NCBI GenBank assembly: GCA_043798445.1
Contig: JAZDOQ010000007.1
Coordinates: forward strand, 1 to 64,000
Direction of reading: 5' to 3'
Origin: CAIJMI01 sp043798445
GTDB taxonomy: Bacteria > Patescibacteriota > Microgenomatia > UBA10105 > UBA927
DNA: 64,000 nt
Made by a program: the position numbers and the translations under genes. The first letter of the stretch is position 1, and every line of letters begins with the position of its first letter. The notes below the pieces were generated by a model, which saw nothing but the letters and a program-made list of their open reading frames with translations, had not been told where the DNA came from and ran no database searches. Positions 16,862-25,773 of this stretch are shown one piece after another.

Positions 16862-17753
16862 GGTGCTTATCATTTGTGGACCAACCGCAACCGGAAAAAC
16901 TGCTGTGGCGGTGAAACTCGCAAAGAAATTTAATGGAGAGCTTGTGTCTGCGGATTCCCGGCAGGTGTATCGCGGGATGAACATTGGGACAGGGAAGGAT
17001 ACGATGTCGCTTCAGGGGATACCGATATGGATGTATGACGTAGTGAATCCTGATGAATCGTTTAATGTTTCTCAGTATCAGATTCTTGCAGCACAGGTGA
17101 TTGCCGGTATTATGAAACGTGGGAAATTACCTATCATTGTCGGAGGAACAGGACTCTACATTAAATCACTCATTAGTTCATTTGATGGAGCGGGAGTTGG
17201 ACCTGATGAAGCGCTGCGGAAAAAACTTTCGACATACTCACTCAGTGCATTGCAAAAAATGCTTCAGGATGTGGGAAAGGAATTGTGGGACGTAATGAAT
17301 GTATCAGATAGACAAAACCCACGAAGGCTTATTCGGAAAATTGAGATTGCCCATGGAACAAAACAAGAACAACCGGTAAAAAAAATACCGTATGATGTAT
17401 GTCAAATTGGTTTACGGATGGATAGCATTGCGTTGTATAAACGCATTGATGAACGGGTTATGAGGCGTGTGGAAGAGGGGGTTGAACAGGAAATCCGTAT
17501 ACTTCTTCAAAAAGGATACCGATGGGACCTGCCTTCAATGAGCGGTTTAGGATATCGTCAATGGAAAGCGTATGTTGATAAGACAAACACAAAAGAAGAA
17601 GTGATCGAGCGATGGAAGTTTGATGAGCATGGATATGCCCGGCGTCAGATGACGTGGTTCCGGGCTGATAAGACAATCCATTGGTTTGACGCAGCAAAGC
17701 GTGGAATAGATAAGGAAATAGAGTCAGCGGTTACTTCATGGTATACTCTATGA
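16854..17753 (+). CDS. miaA: tRNA dimethylallyltransferase
   Basis: Transfers dimethylallyl to A37 of tRNAs reading UNN codons. It has the P-loop GPTATGKTAVA, DSRQVYRGMNIGTGK, VGGTGLYIKSLI and SGLGYRQWKAY, and the end includes RRQMTWFRADKTIHWFD. 299 residues, normal. It overlaps miaB upstream by 8 nt and the permease downstream by 4 nt (ATGA), so the three form a tight operon. Confidence 0.95.
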   Translation: MNKVLIICGPTATGKTAVAVKLAKKFNGELVSADSRQVYRGMNIGTGKDTMSLQGIPIWMYDVVNPDESFNVSQYQILAAQVIAGIMKRGKLPIIVGGTGLYIKSLISSFDGAGVGPDEALRKKLSTYSLSALQKMLQDVGKELWDVMNVSDRQNPRRLIRKIEIAHGTKQEQPVKKIPYDVCQIGLRMDSIALYKRIDERVMRRVEEGVEQEIRILLQKGYRWDLPSMSGLGYRQWKAYVDKTNTKEEVIERWKFDEHGYARRQMTWFRADKTIHWFDAAKRGIDKEIESAVTSWYTL

Positions 17754-18739
17754 TAGATATGGTATCCAAAATAGAAATTTCCCATAAAACTATTATCTTT
17801 ACCTTAGTGCTTCTTGCATCAATATGGTTAGTATTGCAGATTCGCGATATTTTGTTTCTTGTCTTTGTCGCATTCATCATCATGTCAACACTCCGTCCGA
17901 TTGTTGACTGGATGGGGACAAAAAGAATACCTCGATTCATCGCAGCGCTTCTTGTGTACATTGTCGTGTTCGGCTTAATCGGATTTTCTATCGCTGGTCT
18001 TATTCCATCTCTCATCTCTCAAACAACGAGTTTTTCCCAGGCATTTCCAACCGTCATTGCCAGAGTAATACCGTACTGGAATATTGATTTGAATTCATTC
18101 TCTCAACAGCTTGCTCCGATCGGAGAAAATTTAGTGAAAGTAACGATAGGTATTTTTTCAAATATCATTTCCATCTTGATGGTGATGGTATTCTCCTTTT
18201 ATTTCCTTCTTGAAAGGAAACATGCAGATAAAATTGCTGCCGGATTTGTAGGGGAAGAAAAAGCGACATCATTTATAACTGTGGTACAACGCATTGAAGG
18301 AAGATTGGGTTCATGGATGATGGGACAACTGTTTCTTATGTTTACTGTGGGACTGCTGTGCTATATCGGACTTCTTCTTTTGGGAGTGAAATATGCATTA
18401 CCTCTTGCTATCATTGCAGGACTTCTGGAAATCGTTCCGAACATTGGTCCGATTGTCTCTGCGATTCCCGCTATGTTGATTGCGCTTTCCATTTCTCCGG
18501 TTATGGCATTAAGCGTTGGTGTTTTATATCTGGTTATTCAACAACTTGAGAATAATGTTATCGTGCCGCTTGTGATGAAAAGAAGTGTGGGATTATCACC
18601 AATCATTACAATTTTCTCATTGCTTGTTGGTGGAAGACTCGCAGGCATTACTGGTGCAGTGCTTGCGATACCAGTTCTTCTTATTATTCAGGAGCTCATC
18701 ATTGCAGTTGCTGGTGCAGGAGACAAAGATACGAAGTAA
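17750..18739 (+). CDS. AI-2E family transporter (permease)
   Basis: About 330 residues with the family layout. Two N-terminal helices, a third (FIAALLVYIVVFGLIGFSIAGLI), an extracellular segment of about 60 residues, then five helices including EIVPNIGPIVSAIPAML, YLVIQQLENNVIVPLVMKRSVGLSPI and GRLAGITGAVLAIPVLLI. Family members export diverse small molecules or ions, so the name says little about substrate. The start at 17750 overlaps the miaA stop as ATGA; a second ATG exists at 17738. It ends just before RNase P RNA, encoded on the other strand. Confidence 0.85.
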   Translation: MIDMVSKIEISHKTIIFTLVLLASIWLVLQIRDILFLVFVAFIIMSTLRPIVDWMGTKRIPRFIAALLVYIVVFGLIGFSIAGLIPSLISQTTSFSQAFPTVIARVIPYWNIDLNSFSQQLAPIGENLVKVTIGIFSNIISILMVMVFSFYFLLERKHADKIAAGFVGEEKATSFITVVQRIEGRLGSWMMGQLFLMFTVGLLCYIGLLLLGVKYALPLAIIAGLLEIVPNIGPIVSAIPAMLIALSISPVMALSVGVLYLVIQQLENNVIVPLVMKRSVGLSPIITIFSLLVGGRLAGITGAVLAIPVLLIIQELIIAVAGAGDKDTK

Positions 18740-18751
18740 AGATTCTTAAGC

Positions 18752-19133
18752 ACGCGCTGAAACAACTATAAGCCAGATTCTGTAACCTTTCGGTCGATCT
18801 TCATTTATCTAATGCCCGCATGCTTCAGTCCTGGCAACTGTGTGCTCATAACGGACTAGTCGTCGGTTGCAGCGAGTGGGATTGCCAACGTTTCACTTGT
18901 ATTTCATGAGTCTTGCGACCGGTAGAAACACACTCGTCTCTGTGGCTCTCTCATCCTGTCAATTCAGGAATCGTTCCCGCCGACTTTCGAAGGCGGAACA
19001 CCAGCCACGCACTAGAGTGCTTACACACACAGTACATGGTCACCCTTTACAGGGGGTCCCCTCACAGTTAGCTGTCTGGACTTTCCTGACCCTGACTAAT
19101 GTCAGGGCCTAAAGATCCGTTGTTCCAGCGCGT
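18752..19133 (-). ncRNA. rnpB: RNase P RNA, bacterial type A
   Basis: Catalytic RNA that matures tRNA 5' ends. The minus strand contains CAGGAAAGTCCAGAC near its 5' end and ACAGAATCTGGCTTATAG near its 3' end, the two universal P4-containing blocks of RNase P RNA. The ends ACGCGCTGGAACAAC and GTTGTTTCAGCGCGT pair as helix P1 and define the boundaries. The about 382-nt length fits type A. The open frame at 18867-19112 on the plus strand is just antisense to it. A TATACT box lies 8 nt upstream. Confidence 0.95.
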
Positions 19134-19140
19134 AATCCGT

Positions 19141-19146
19141 AGTATA
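19141..19146 (-). promoter_or_regulatory. -10 box of rnpB
   Basis: TATACT on the minus strand ends 8 nt before the predicted RNase P RNA 5' end, the expected distance for a sigma-70 promoter. The -35 region is T-rich and poorly conserved. Confidence 0.6.
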
Positions 19147-19151
19147 CCACA

Positions 19152-19187
19152 CCAAAAACGAAACCCAGCTCCGTAAAAGGAGCTGGG
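19152..19187 (-). terminator. Hairpin terminator between the DUF5679 gene and rnpB
   Basis: A perfect 9-bp stem CCCAGCTCC/GGAGCTGGG with a 6-nt loop. On the minus strand it is followed by TTTCGTTTTT. It would stop transcription coming from the DUF5679 operon just before the rnpB promoter. Confidence 0.7.
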
Positions 19188-19208
19188 AGGCAGAAAATTC
19201 TTACGCGT

Positions 19209-19235
19209 AAAAATACCTGCTTTTTTCAGGTATTT
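19209..19235 (-). terminator. Hairpin directly after the DUF5679 gene
   Basis: AAATACCTG/CAGGTATTT forms a 9-bp stem with a 7-nt loop, 3 nt after the stop codon on the minus strand, and ends in a run of five T. Probably the first of two tandem terminators. Confidence 0.6.
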
Positions 19236-19238
19236 GTG

Positions 19239-19379
19239 TTAGCCGCCAATTTTGAACATTCCGGTTCCACATGTTGGGCATTTGCCTTTCATTGCTGGTT
19301 TTCCGTTTTTCAATGTGACTTTTACCGCTGCTGGATCATCTCTTTTTGCTCGACATTTTACACAATACATTGTTGTCAT
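19239..19379 (-). CDS. DUF5679 zinc-ribbon-like small protein
   Basis: A 46-residue protein starting MTTMYCVKCRAKR and ending CPTCGTGMFKIGG. The two CxxC pairs form a likely zinc ribbon, and the sequence matches the DUF5679 family known from Patescibacteria and Chloroflexi. GGAGGTGA about 9 nt before ATG 19379 fixes the start; an ATG directly adjoining the GGAGGTGA is too close. It is encoded 32 nt after the small membrane protein gene at 19412-19693. Function unknown. Confidence 0.85.
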   Translation of the reverse strand: MTTMYCVKCRAKRDDPAAVKVTLKNGKPAMKGKCPTCGTGMFKIGG

Positions 19380-19411
19380 AGTACTCATTCACCTCCCTTC
19401 AATTTCGTTTA

Positions 19412-19693
19412 TTACCGTAGAATTTTTGACAAAAATAATTCAAATACAATAAACAAAAATACGACAATCAGTGTTTTGACGAGATCTTTTCTAATGGCGC
19501 GTGACTCTGTTTCAGGGAATGACAATGTTGTCGTTGTCGTTGAAAGAGTGGGCGCTAGTACGGGCAGCGTGAATATTGAACGTGCTGGCTGTTGTAATGA
19601 TGGTGTCTGTTCAATATGGGGGACGTCATCCAATCGTTGGAGTTTTCTTCTGTACTCTGCAATCAGTTTAGCCTTTTTTGTTTTTTTTGGCAT
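19412..19693 (-). CDS. Small C-terminal tail-anchored protein, unknown
   Basis: A 93-residue protein. The basic N-terminus (MPKKTKKAKLIAEYRRKLQRL) is followed by a polar Ser/Thr/Pro middle and a single hydrophobic helix at the end (LVKTLIVVFLFIVFELFLSKIL), so most of it would face the cytoplasm. I recognise no family. It lies just upstream of the DUF5679 gene on the same strand and likely shares its transcript. The open frame on the opposite strand (19236-19703) has no domain or ribosome binding site. Confidence 0.65.
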   Translation of the reverse strand: MPKKTKKAKLIAEYRRKLQRLDDVPHIEQTPSLQQPARSIFTLPVLAPTLSTTTTTLSFPETESRAIRKDLVKTLIVVFLFIVFELFLSKILR

Positions 19694-19802
19694 AGGTATT
19701 TGAGGCTAGCGTTGAGCGTAACACAGCTTCAAGAGTGTTGTCAACAGCTGGAGGAAAAGTAGTGTTTTTCTCAGTTGACAATAGAACAACTTCCATACTA
19801 CT

Positions 19803-20288
19803 ATGATGGATACGAAAGGTGTTCAACTGAACATGGATGTTTTTATTGGAGTTTCCGTATTTTTAGGTGTGTGGATGGTCGTGTTGACTGTAGTTGTTTT
19901 CCGCATGATAGGCCACTATAACAAGTTAACTGTTGGAGTCTCGTCAAAGACCATGCAAGAGGTGTTATCTTCGCTTCTTAATAAACAGGAAGCAAGTATG
20001 AAAGATATTGCAACGCTTCAAGAAGCACTTCGGTATGTAGAAGCTGATGGAAAGCTGCATCTGCAACGGATCGGTGTTGTTCGGTTTAATCCGTTTTCTG
20101 ACACCGGAGGAAGTCAAAGTTTTACTCTAGCGATTCTTGATGGAAAAGATAACGGCATTATTATGACGTCTCTCTATGCGAGAACAGGTAATCGGTGGTA
20201 TATTAAACATATTAAAGCAGGATTGTGTGAAGATGTTGAGCTCTCGAAAGAAGAGCAGTCAGCAATTAAAAAAGCACGACCGGTATAA
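19803..20288 (+). CDS. DUF4446 family membrane-anchored protein
   Basis: 161 residues with one N-terminal transmembrane helix (VFIGVSVFLGVWMVVLTVVVFRMI), a short coiled coil, then the DUF4446 core LQRIGVVRFNPFSDTGGSQSFTLAILDGKDNGIIMTSLYAR and the end LSKEEQSAIKKA. The family is widespread in Firmicutes and Patescibacteria with unknown function. CATACT about 5 nt before the ATG suggests a leaderless transcript. The following DUF3048 gene is 29 nt away. Confidence 0.85.
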   Translation: MMDTKGVQLNMDVFIGVSVFLGVWMVVLTVVVFRMIGHYNKLTVGVSSKTMQEVLSSLLNKQEASMKDIATLQEALRYVEADGKLHLQRIGVVRFNPFSDTGGSQSFTLAILDGKDNGIIMTSLYARTGNRWYIKHIKAGLCEDVELSKEEQSAIKKARPV

Positions 20289-20317
20289 GTGTTTCTTTAG
20301 GAGGAAAAAGACAATCT

Positions 20318-21499
20318 ATGAAAAAACAAAATCTGCTCATCAGCGGCATTATTGCAATTGCCTTGTATTTGATCTCAACGGGAGTATCTGCTGCGGTATT
20401 TAACGCGGTTGGTACGAAAACAACCGGTGGAAAAACAACACTGAAAGTTGATTCAACTGGAAAGCCGCAAAAACATTTTACGATTGATCCGTCAATTCCA
20501 CGCACTGAATCATGTCCCTTGAACGGAATGATGTATACAGCGCAGGAAAAAGCAGTGTGGGAAAAGCGCCGACCACTAGCGGTTATGATAGAAAATCATG
20601 CTGAATCACGACCGCAATCAGGGCTTTCATTTGCTGATGTTGTGTATGAATCAGTTGCAGAAGGTGGTATTAGTCGGTTCATGGGCGTATTCTACTGTGG
20701 AATTGCAGCAGAAAACGTTAGTCTTGCACCGGTTCGGAGTGCTCGTACCTATTATCTTCCATGGGTGCTTGAATATGATGCCTTGTACAACCATGTTGGT
20801 GGAGCTGGACGATGTGAAGATGAAACAGTTGATGAACGGGCAAAGGCGTTGTGTCAGATTGATCTGTGGAATATTAAAGATATGGATCAATTCGGCATTT
20901 CATTTCCAACCTGCTACAGAAATTATGATAGGCTTGATCATACAGTGGCAACCGAACACACAATGGTCTGCCAAACAGACAAGTTAACAGAACTTGCTGC
21001 AACTCGCGGATGGACAAACGTTGATAGTAAGGGTGTGTCTTGGGATAAAAAGTTTAAATCATGGAAGTTTAAAGATGATGCAAAAGAGGGGGAACGGGGA
21101 GATGCAACGAACATAAGTTTTGTTGCATGGAAAGGATATGAAAAAGATTACGGAGTGAAATGGATATATAATAAAACTGAAAATGTGTACATGAGAGAAA
21201 ATGGTGGAGTTCCGCATCTTGATCTTGAAACCGAAGAACAGTTGCAGGCGAAGACCGTTATCGTTCTGTTTGCAAAAGAAACAGGTCCTGTTGATGATCA
21301 TATGCATCTTTTATATGGTAACATCGGATCAGGAAACGGACTCTTATTCGTTGACGGAAAAGCATCAAAGATAACGTGGGAAAAACTTGACAGGTCAGCG
21401 AGAACAATATTTTTTGATGAGTCAAAAAAAGAAATATCATTTAACAAAGGACAAATTTGGATTGAAATGTTGCCGATTGGCACATCGGTAACCTATTAA
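20318..21499 (+). CDS. DUF3048 domain envelope protein (YerB-like)
   Basis: 393 residues with an N-terminal signal/anchor helix (LLISGIIAIALYLISTGVSAAVF). RPLAVMIENHAESRPQSGLSFADVVYESVAEGGISRFMGVFYC and VRSARTYYLPWVLEYDALYNHVGGAG are the DUF3048 signature, with the C-terminal part of the family after it. Probably located outside the membrane; no enzymatic activity is known. TTAGGAGGAAA precedes the start. It follows the DUF4446 gene in the same direction. Confidence 0.88.
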   Translation: MKKQNLLISGIIAIALYLISTGVSAAVFNAVGTKTTGGKTTLKVDSTGKPQKHFTIDPSIPRTESCPLNGMMYTAQEKAVWEKRRPLAVMIENHAESRPQSGLSFADVVYESVAEGGISRFMGVFYCGIAAENVSLAPVRSARTYYLPWVLEYDALYNHVGGAGRCEDETVDERAKALCQIDLWNIKDMDQFGISFPTCYRNYDRLDHTVATEHTMVCQTDKLTELAATRGWTNVDSKGVSWDKKFKSWKFKDDAKEGERGDATNISFVAWKGYEKDYGVKWIYNKTENVYMRENGGVPHLDLETEEQLQAKTVIVLFAKETGPVDDHMHLLYGNIGSGNGLLFVDGKASKITWEKLDRSARTIFFDESKKEISFNKGQIWIEMLPIGTSVTY

Positions 21500-21523
21500 T
21501 GTTCCTGCCCGGAAAGATGAAAT

Positions 21524-22105
21524 ATGTTGCTTGAAGATATTATCATCTCCAGAGTCCGGGTGAAAATGTTGCAATTGTTTTTAAGTCACCCGGGAGCAAT
21601 TTTTCACGTTCGTGATATCGTTCGAAAAATTGGCGAAGAAATAAATGCGGTACGGCGTGAACTTTCCCGCATGGAAAAAGCAGGAATGCTTTCAAAGGAA
21701 CAACGGGCAAACAGATTGTTTTATGGATTTCGAAAAGAATACCCATTGTATTACGAGTTTCTTGAGTTGATCGCAAAAACATCAGGATTAGGGCTTGATA
21801 TTTTAAAACATAAAGCGAAATTGGGGAAACTGAAATTTGTGATGATGTCAGGGCGTTATGTGCGTGGATTGCAACGCCGAAGTTTAACAGATGTTGATTT
21901 GTTGATTGTTGGAAATGTAGTGCTTCCTGAGTTATCACAACTGGTGAAGGCTGAAGAAGTAAGACGGGAGCGGGAGTTAAACTATACGGTCATGTCTGAA
22001 GAAGAATTTACATTTAGAAAGAGGCGACGTGATCCGTTTGTGCTCTCAGTGCTTTCAGGATCCCGCATCATGATAATCGGAGATGAGGAAGAGTTGGTTG
22101 AATAA
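21524..22105 (+). CDS. Winged-helix protein with nucleotidyltransferase-like C-terminus
   Basis: 193 residues. The N-terminal 75 residues form a winged helix of ArsR/MarR kind (RVKMLQLFLSHPGAIFHVRDIVRKIGEEINAVRRELSRMEKAGML). A nucleotidyltransferase-like fold follows, with SGRYVRGLQRRSLTDVDLLIVG (a GS/GR plus DxD-type motif). This wHTH-NTase architecture occurs in archaea and Patescibacteria, and the target is unknown. It stands 18 nt before secD but is unlikely to be related to secretion. Confidence 0.7.
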   Translation: MLLEDIIISRVRVKMLQLFLSHPGAIFHVRDIVRKIGEEINAVRRELSRMEKAGMLSKEQRANRLFYGFRKEYPLYYEFLELIAKTSGLGLDILKHKAKLGKLKFVMMSGRYVRGLQRRSLTDVDLLIVGNVVLPELSQLVKAEEVRRERELNYTVMSEEEFTFRKRRRDPFVLSVLSGSRIMIIGDEEELVE

Positions 22106-22123
22106 TTTTTCTTTTTTCACTCT

Positions 22124-23509
22124 ATGAAACATACAAAAAGAACGTTTGTGTTTCTTCTTTTATTAGGAGTTGTGCTTTCGTTCGTTGTGATTCCTCAAAA
22201 CACCAGCATTACGATTCCATTTGGCAAAACCAAACAAACCATCACACTCAATCCTCCATTGATCGATACAACAGTGTTTGGAATAAAAATACAAAAAGAA
22301 TTTAAAACACACCTTGGACTTGATTTGGCAGGCGGAACACAGGTCTCACTTGAAGCAGACATGACGGGAATTCAAGTATCTGACAGACAAGATTCACTTG
22401 AATCTGCAAAGCAAGTCATTGAGCGGAGGGTAAATTTTTTTGGTGTGTCAGAACCGGTTATCCAATCAGCAGTGAGTGGAGAAACATACAGAATTATTGT
22501 TGAACTTCCCGGAGTTACGAATACCGAAGAAGCGCTTGCCCTTGTCGGTCAAACTGCAAATTTGGAATTTCGGGAAATTATCGAAGAAGCGCAAGCTGCA
22601 ACATCGGCAGCGTATTTTTTCCCAACACTTGCAAATACAAAGTCAGTTGGAATTTCCGGAAAAGATTTGAAAAAATCCAGTATACAATTTAATACTAATA
22701 ATGGAGAACCGGAAGTCGGTATTCTGTTTACTCCGGATGGAGCAAAAAAATTTGCAGATGTCACGAAACGGTTGGTTGGAAAACCGCTTGCGATATTTCT
22801 TGATGACGTCATTGTTACCGCGCCAACCGTTAATACAGAAATTACTAATGGAGAAGCAGTGATCACCGGAAATTTTACGGTTGATTCTGCAAAACAGCTC
22901 TCTATTCAGCTTAATGCAGGGGCTCTTCCTGTGCCTGTTAAAGTTGTTGAAAAACGGATGATTGGTGCAACGCTTGGAGCTGAGTCAGTAGAAAAAAGTA
23001 CACGTGCTGGGCTTATTGGTCTTGCGATTGTTGCGGTTTTTATGATTGTTGAATACGGATGGTTGGGAGTGTTGGCAGATCTAGCACTTGTCATGTATGG
23101 ACTTATTACATTTTCCTTGTATCGTATTATTCCTGTTACTTTGACATTGCCTGGAATTGCAGGTTTTATTCTTTCAATAGGTATGGCAGTTGATAGCAAT
23201 ATTTTAATTTTTTCCAGGTACAAAGAAGAACTGCGTCGGGAAAAGCCATGGCAAATTGCCATGGAGCTTGGTTTTGGAAAAGCATGGGAAAGTATCAGAG
23301 ATGCAAACATTACGACCATCATCACCTCAATTATTTTGTTTAACCCGGGGAACTGGTCATTTCTTCCAACATCAGGACTCGTCAGGGGATTTGCCGCCAC
23401 GTTATTTATCGGAGTTGTGACAAGCTTGTTTACCGGTATCGTTGTAACGAGAACGTTTATTCGTGTGCTCTATAAAGGACCGAAATCACCAAAAGGGGGA
23501 ACAGCATGA
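22124..23509 (+). CDS. secD: Protein translocase subunit SecD
   Basis: Proton-motive-force-driven accessory factor of the Sec channel. It has an N-terminal helix, the large periplasmic region with HLGLDLAGGTQVSLEADM and QLNAGALPVPVKVVEKRMIGATLG, and six C-terminal RND-type helices including LPGIAGFILSIGMAVDSNILIFSRYKEELRRE. 461 residues, on the short side but with all parts. It overlaps secF by 4 nt (ATGA). Confidence 0.95.
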   Translation: MKHTKRTFVFLLLLGVVLSFVVIPQNTSITIPFGKTKQTITLNPPLIDTTVFGIKIQKEFKTHLGLDLAGGTQVSLEADMTGIQVSDRQDSLESAKQVIERRVNFFGVSEPVIQSAVSGETYRIIVELPGVTNTEEALALVGQTANLEFREIIEEAQAATSAAYFFPTLANTKSVGISGKDLKKSSIQFNTNNGEPEVGILFTPDGAKKFADVTKRLVGKPLAIFLDDVIVTAPTVNTEITNGEAVITGNFTVDSAKQLSIQLNAGALPVPVKVVEKRMIGATLGAESVEKSTRAGLIGLAIVAVFMIVEYGWLGVLADLALVMYGLITFSLYRIIPVTLTLPGIAGFILSIGMAVDSNILIFSRYKEELRREKPWQIAMELGFGKAWESIRDANITTIITSIILFNPGNWSFLPTSGLVRGFAATLFIGVVTSLFTGIVVTRTFIRVLYKGPKSPKGGTA

Positions 23510-24384
23510 TCCGGTTTTCAAAATATATTTGGGTATATTTTCTCATTTCCTCTTTCGTGCTGGTTCCTGGTATATATTCACTGTTTCGGTTTGGCCTTCA
23601 ACCATCTGTTGATTTTACCGGAGGAACTCTTCTTGAAATGAAGTTTGATAGAAGTGTACCAGCAGCAACAATCGAAAGCGTTGGGAAAAAAGAACAGTTT
23701 CCCATTATGACTGTGCAAAACATTGGACCAACATCCTATGGAATTCGTGCAGGAAACGCAACAGATGAAGAAATCCTAACATTTCAAACTGCTCTGTCAA
23801 AAGAGGTGGGGAGTGAACCGGAACTATTACGGAAAGACACGGTGGGTCCAATATTAGGTTCTGAGTTGCTCTTTAAATCTATCGTTGCAGCACTATTAGC
23901 AATCATTGCTATCCTTTTGTATGTTGCGTACGCATTTAAGAATATTAAATTTGGAGTGTCAGCCATTGTTGCGTTAATTCATGATGTACTTGTTGTATTT
24001 GGGAGTTTTTCTTTGTTTGGACATTTTTTGGGTATTGAAGTAGATACATTATTTATGACCGCATTCTTAACCACCATGAGCTTTTCCGTACACGATACGA
24101 TTGTTATTTTTGACCGCATCCGTGAATACAGGAAACGGGATCCAAGAGGAAATATCCGTGATATTTCCGATGTTGCTTTAAATGAAACCATGGGGCGATC
24201 ACTCATCAACTCATTTACCATCATCTTCATGCTGCTTTCACTCGTTCTGATGGGAGGAGAAACAGTGAAATGGTTTGCCGTTGCCCTTCTTATCGGTACG
24301 ATTACAGGTACCTATTCATCGCCATTTGTTGCAACGCCGTTTGTCATTTTTTTGGATTGGTTGGAACAGAAGAGAAAGAAGTGA
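23506..24384 (+). CDS. secF: Protein translocase subunit SecF
   Basis: Partner of SecD. It has an N-terminal helix, SVDFTGGTLLEMKF, and the C-terminal RND helices with ALIHDVLVVFGSF, TTMSFSVHDTIVIFDRIREYRKRDP and NETMGRSLINSFT. 292 residues. Its 3' end overlaps the opposing cca gene by 41 nt, a convergent arrangement. Confidence 0.95.
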   Translation: MIRFSKYIWVYFLISSFVLVPGIYSLFRFGLQPSVDFTGGTLLEMKFDRSVPAATIESVGKKEQFPIMTVQNIGPTSYGIRAGNATDEEILTFQTALSKEVGSEPELLRKDTVGPILGSELLFKSIVAALLAIIAILLYVAYAFKNIKFGVSAIVALIHDVLVVFGSFSLFGHFLGIEVDTLFMTAFLTTMSFSVHDTIVIFDRIREYRKRDPRGNIRDISDVALNETMGRSLINSFTIIFMLLSLVLMGGETVKWFAVALLIGTITGTYSSPFVATPFVIFLDWLEQKRKK

Positions 24385-25738
24385 TTGTTGTAAGCAACAC
24401 CTCGCGTTCATTTTTGAGTGTTCCTTTTTCAACTTTACTAAAAAGCTCGTTGAGCGTTTCTCCAACAATTGGTCCTGGACGACATCCAAGAATGTTCATG
24501 ACATCATTTCCGTTAACTTTTAAATCTTTGATAGAGAATGGTTGTTTTTGGACTTCCTCGAGTCGTTTTTTGAATAGTTCAAGTCTCCATGATGTTTCAA
24601 GAGCGCCTCCACCGAGCCTATCTCCGATGCGAAGCGCAAGCATATCATTCATGTTTTCTTTTCCGACTCTTCGGATGATGCGGCGGATTGCACTGTCAGT
24701 CTGCCGTTCATCAACGCTAAATTGATGCCATCTGATGAGTGTAAGGATCCGTTCACTGTCTTTTTTAGAAAACCGTAATCGTTCGACGATGCCTCTTGCT
24801 ATTGATGTACCCGCAACCTCATGATTGTAGAATGTGATGAGTCCTGTGTCGTCTTTCCGAAATGTTTTTGGTTTCCCGACGTCGTGGATGAGAGTTGCAA
24901 ACTTTACAATAGGGTCTGTTGATGGACATTCCTCCATGGCCCTGATTGAGTGAACGCCAACATCATACAAATGATGTCGTTTTGGACTTTTTTGTTCTGT
25001 TTGGAATGCCGGTACCATTTCCGGCAAGATACAGGCAAGGAGTCCTGTGTTTTTGAGAAGAACGATGCCATCGGCGCCATATGGACTCACGAGAATTTTT
25101 AAAAATTCATCCCTGATACGTTCTTTTGATATCTCCATCAGGAGTGCTGCATGTTTTTGAATTGCTTGTGTTGTTTTCTCTTCTATTTGAAATCCTAATT
25201 GGCTTGCAATACGAATCGCGCGTATCATGCGAAGCGCATCCTCTGTAAATCGTTCCTCAGGATTGCCAACCGTCCGGATGATTTTATTCGTAATATCGTC
25301 TTGTCCGTGATATGGATCAACAATGGCGGTGCCGTTCAATGCAATTGCATCAATGGTAAAATCTCTCCTGGACAAGTCTTCTTCAAGTGTTGTTCCCCAG
25401 GAAATGATATCCGGATGACGGTGATCTTTGTATCCTTTTTCACTTCGATACGTTGTTATCTCGTAGATATCAATGGGCTTTTCCGTTTCTTCATGTTTTT
25501 TGTCAGATGCATAGATTTTGATGCCGACCGTACCAAACAGATTGTCATAAAAACTATCAGAAAATACAGCCAGGATTTGTTCCGGTGTTGCATTGGTGGT
25601 GAAGTCCCATCCTTTGGTTGGTAAGCCCATCAGGGTGTCTCTAACAGACCCACCGACTGCATAGCAGGTATACCCTGCAGTTTGCATGGTAGTGATTATT
25701 TCCTTGGCTTTTGGATGCATGGACTTGATTGTGCTCAT
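24344..25738 (-). CDS. cca: CCA tRNA nucleotidyltransferase with HD domain; first catalytic Asp replaced
   Basis: 464 residues. The class II head has YAVGGSVRDTL (residues 26-36), RRDFTIDAIALNG and EDALRMIRAIRIASQLGF. An HD phosphohydrolase domain follows (FATLIHDVGKPKTF). The catalytic DxD, normally DWD in this position, reads G43-W-D45, so the first metal-binding Asp appears to be Gly. Both tRNA genes in the window lack CCA, so an active enzyme is needed somewhere in the genome. A poly(A) polymerase-type role is an alternative. It is convergent with secF and divergent from recJ. Confidence 0.85.
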   Translation of the reverse strand: MSTIKSMHPKAKEIITTMQTAGYTCYAVGGSVRDTLMGLPTKGWDFTTNATPEQILAVFSDSFYDNLFGTVGIKIYASDKKHEETEKPIDIYEITTYRSEKGYKDHRHPDIISWGTTLEEDLSRRDFTIDAIALNGTAIVDPYHGQDDITNKIIRTVGNPEERFTEDALRMIRAIRIASQLGFQIEEKTTQAIQKHAALLMEISKERIRDEFLKILVSPYGADGIVLLKNTGLLACILPEMVPAFQTEQKSPKRHHLYDVGVHSIRAMEECPSTDPIVKFATLIHDVGKPKTFRKDDTGLITFYNHEVAGTSIARGIVERLRFSKKDSERILTLIRWHQFSVDERQTDSAIRRIIRRVGKENMNDMLALRIGDRLGGGALETSWRLELFKKRLEEVQKQPFSIKDLKVNGNDVMNILGCRPGPIVGETLNELFSKVEKGTLKNEREVLLTTITSFSSVPTNPKK

Positions 25739-25773
25739 ACGGATATTTCTGTTCTTATGATACCATAGAGAAC

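Noticed and set aside
18867..19112. An 81-residue protein on the plus strand
   Set aside because: It is fully antisense to RNase P RNA, whose conserved blocks and P1 helix explain the sequence.
19236..19703. A 155-residue plus-strand protein
   Set aside because: It is antisense to the DUF5679 gene and the small tail-anchored protein gene, is Cys/Phe/Ser-rich without a domain and has no ribosome binding site.
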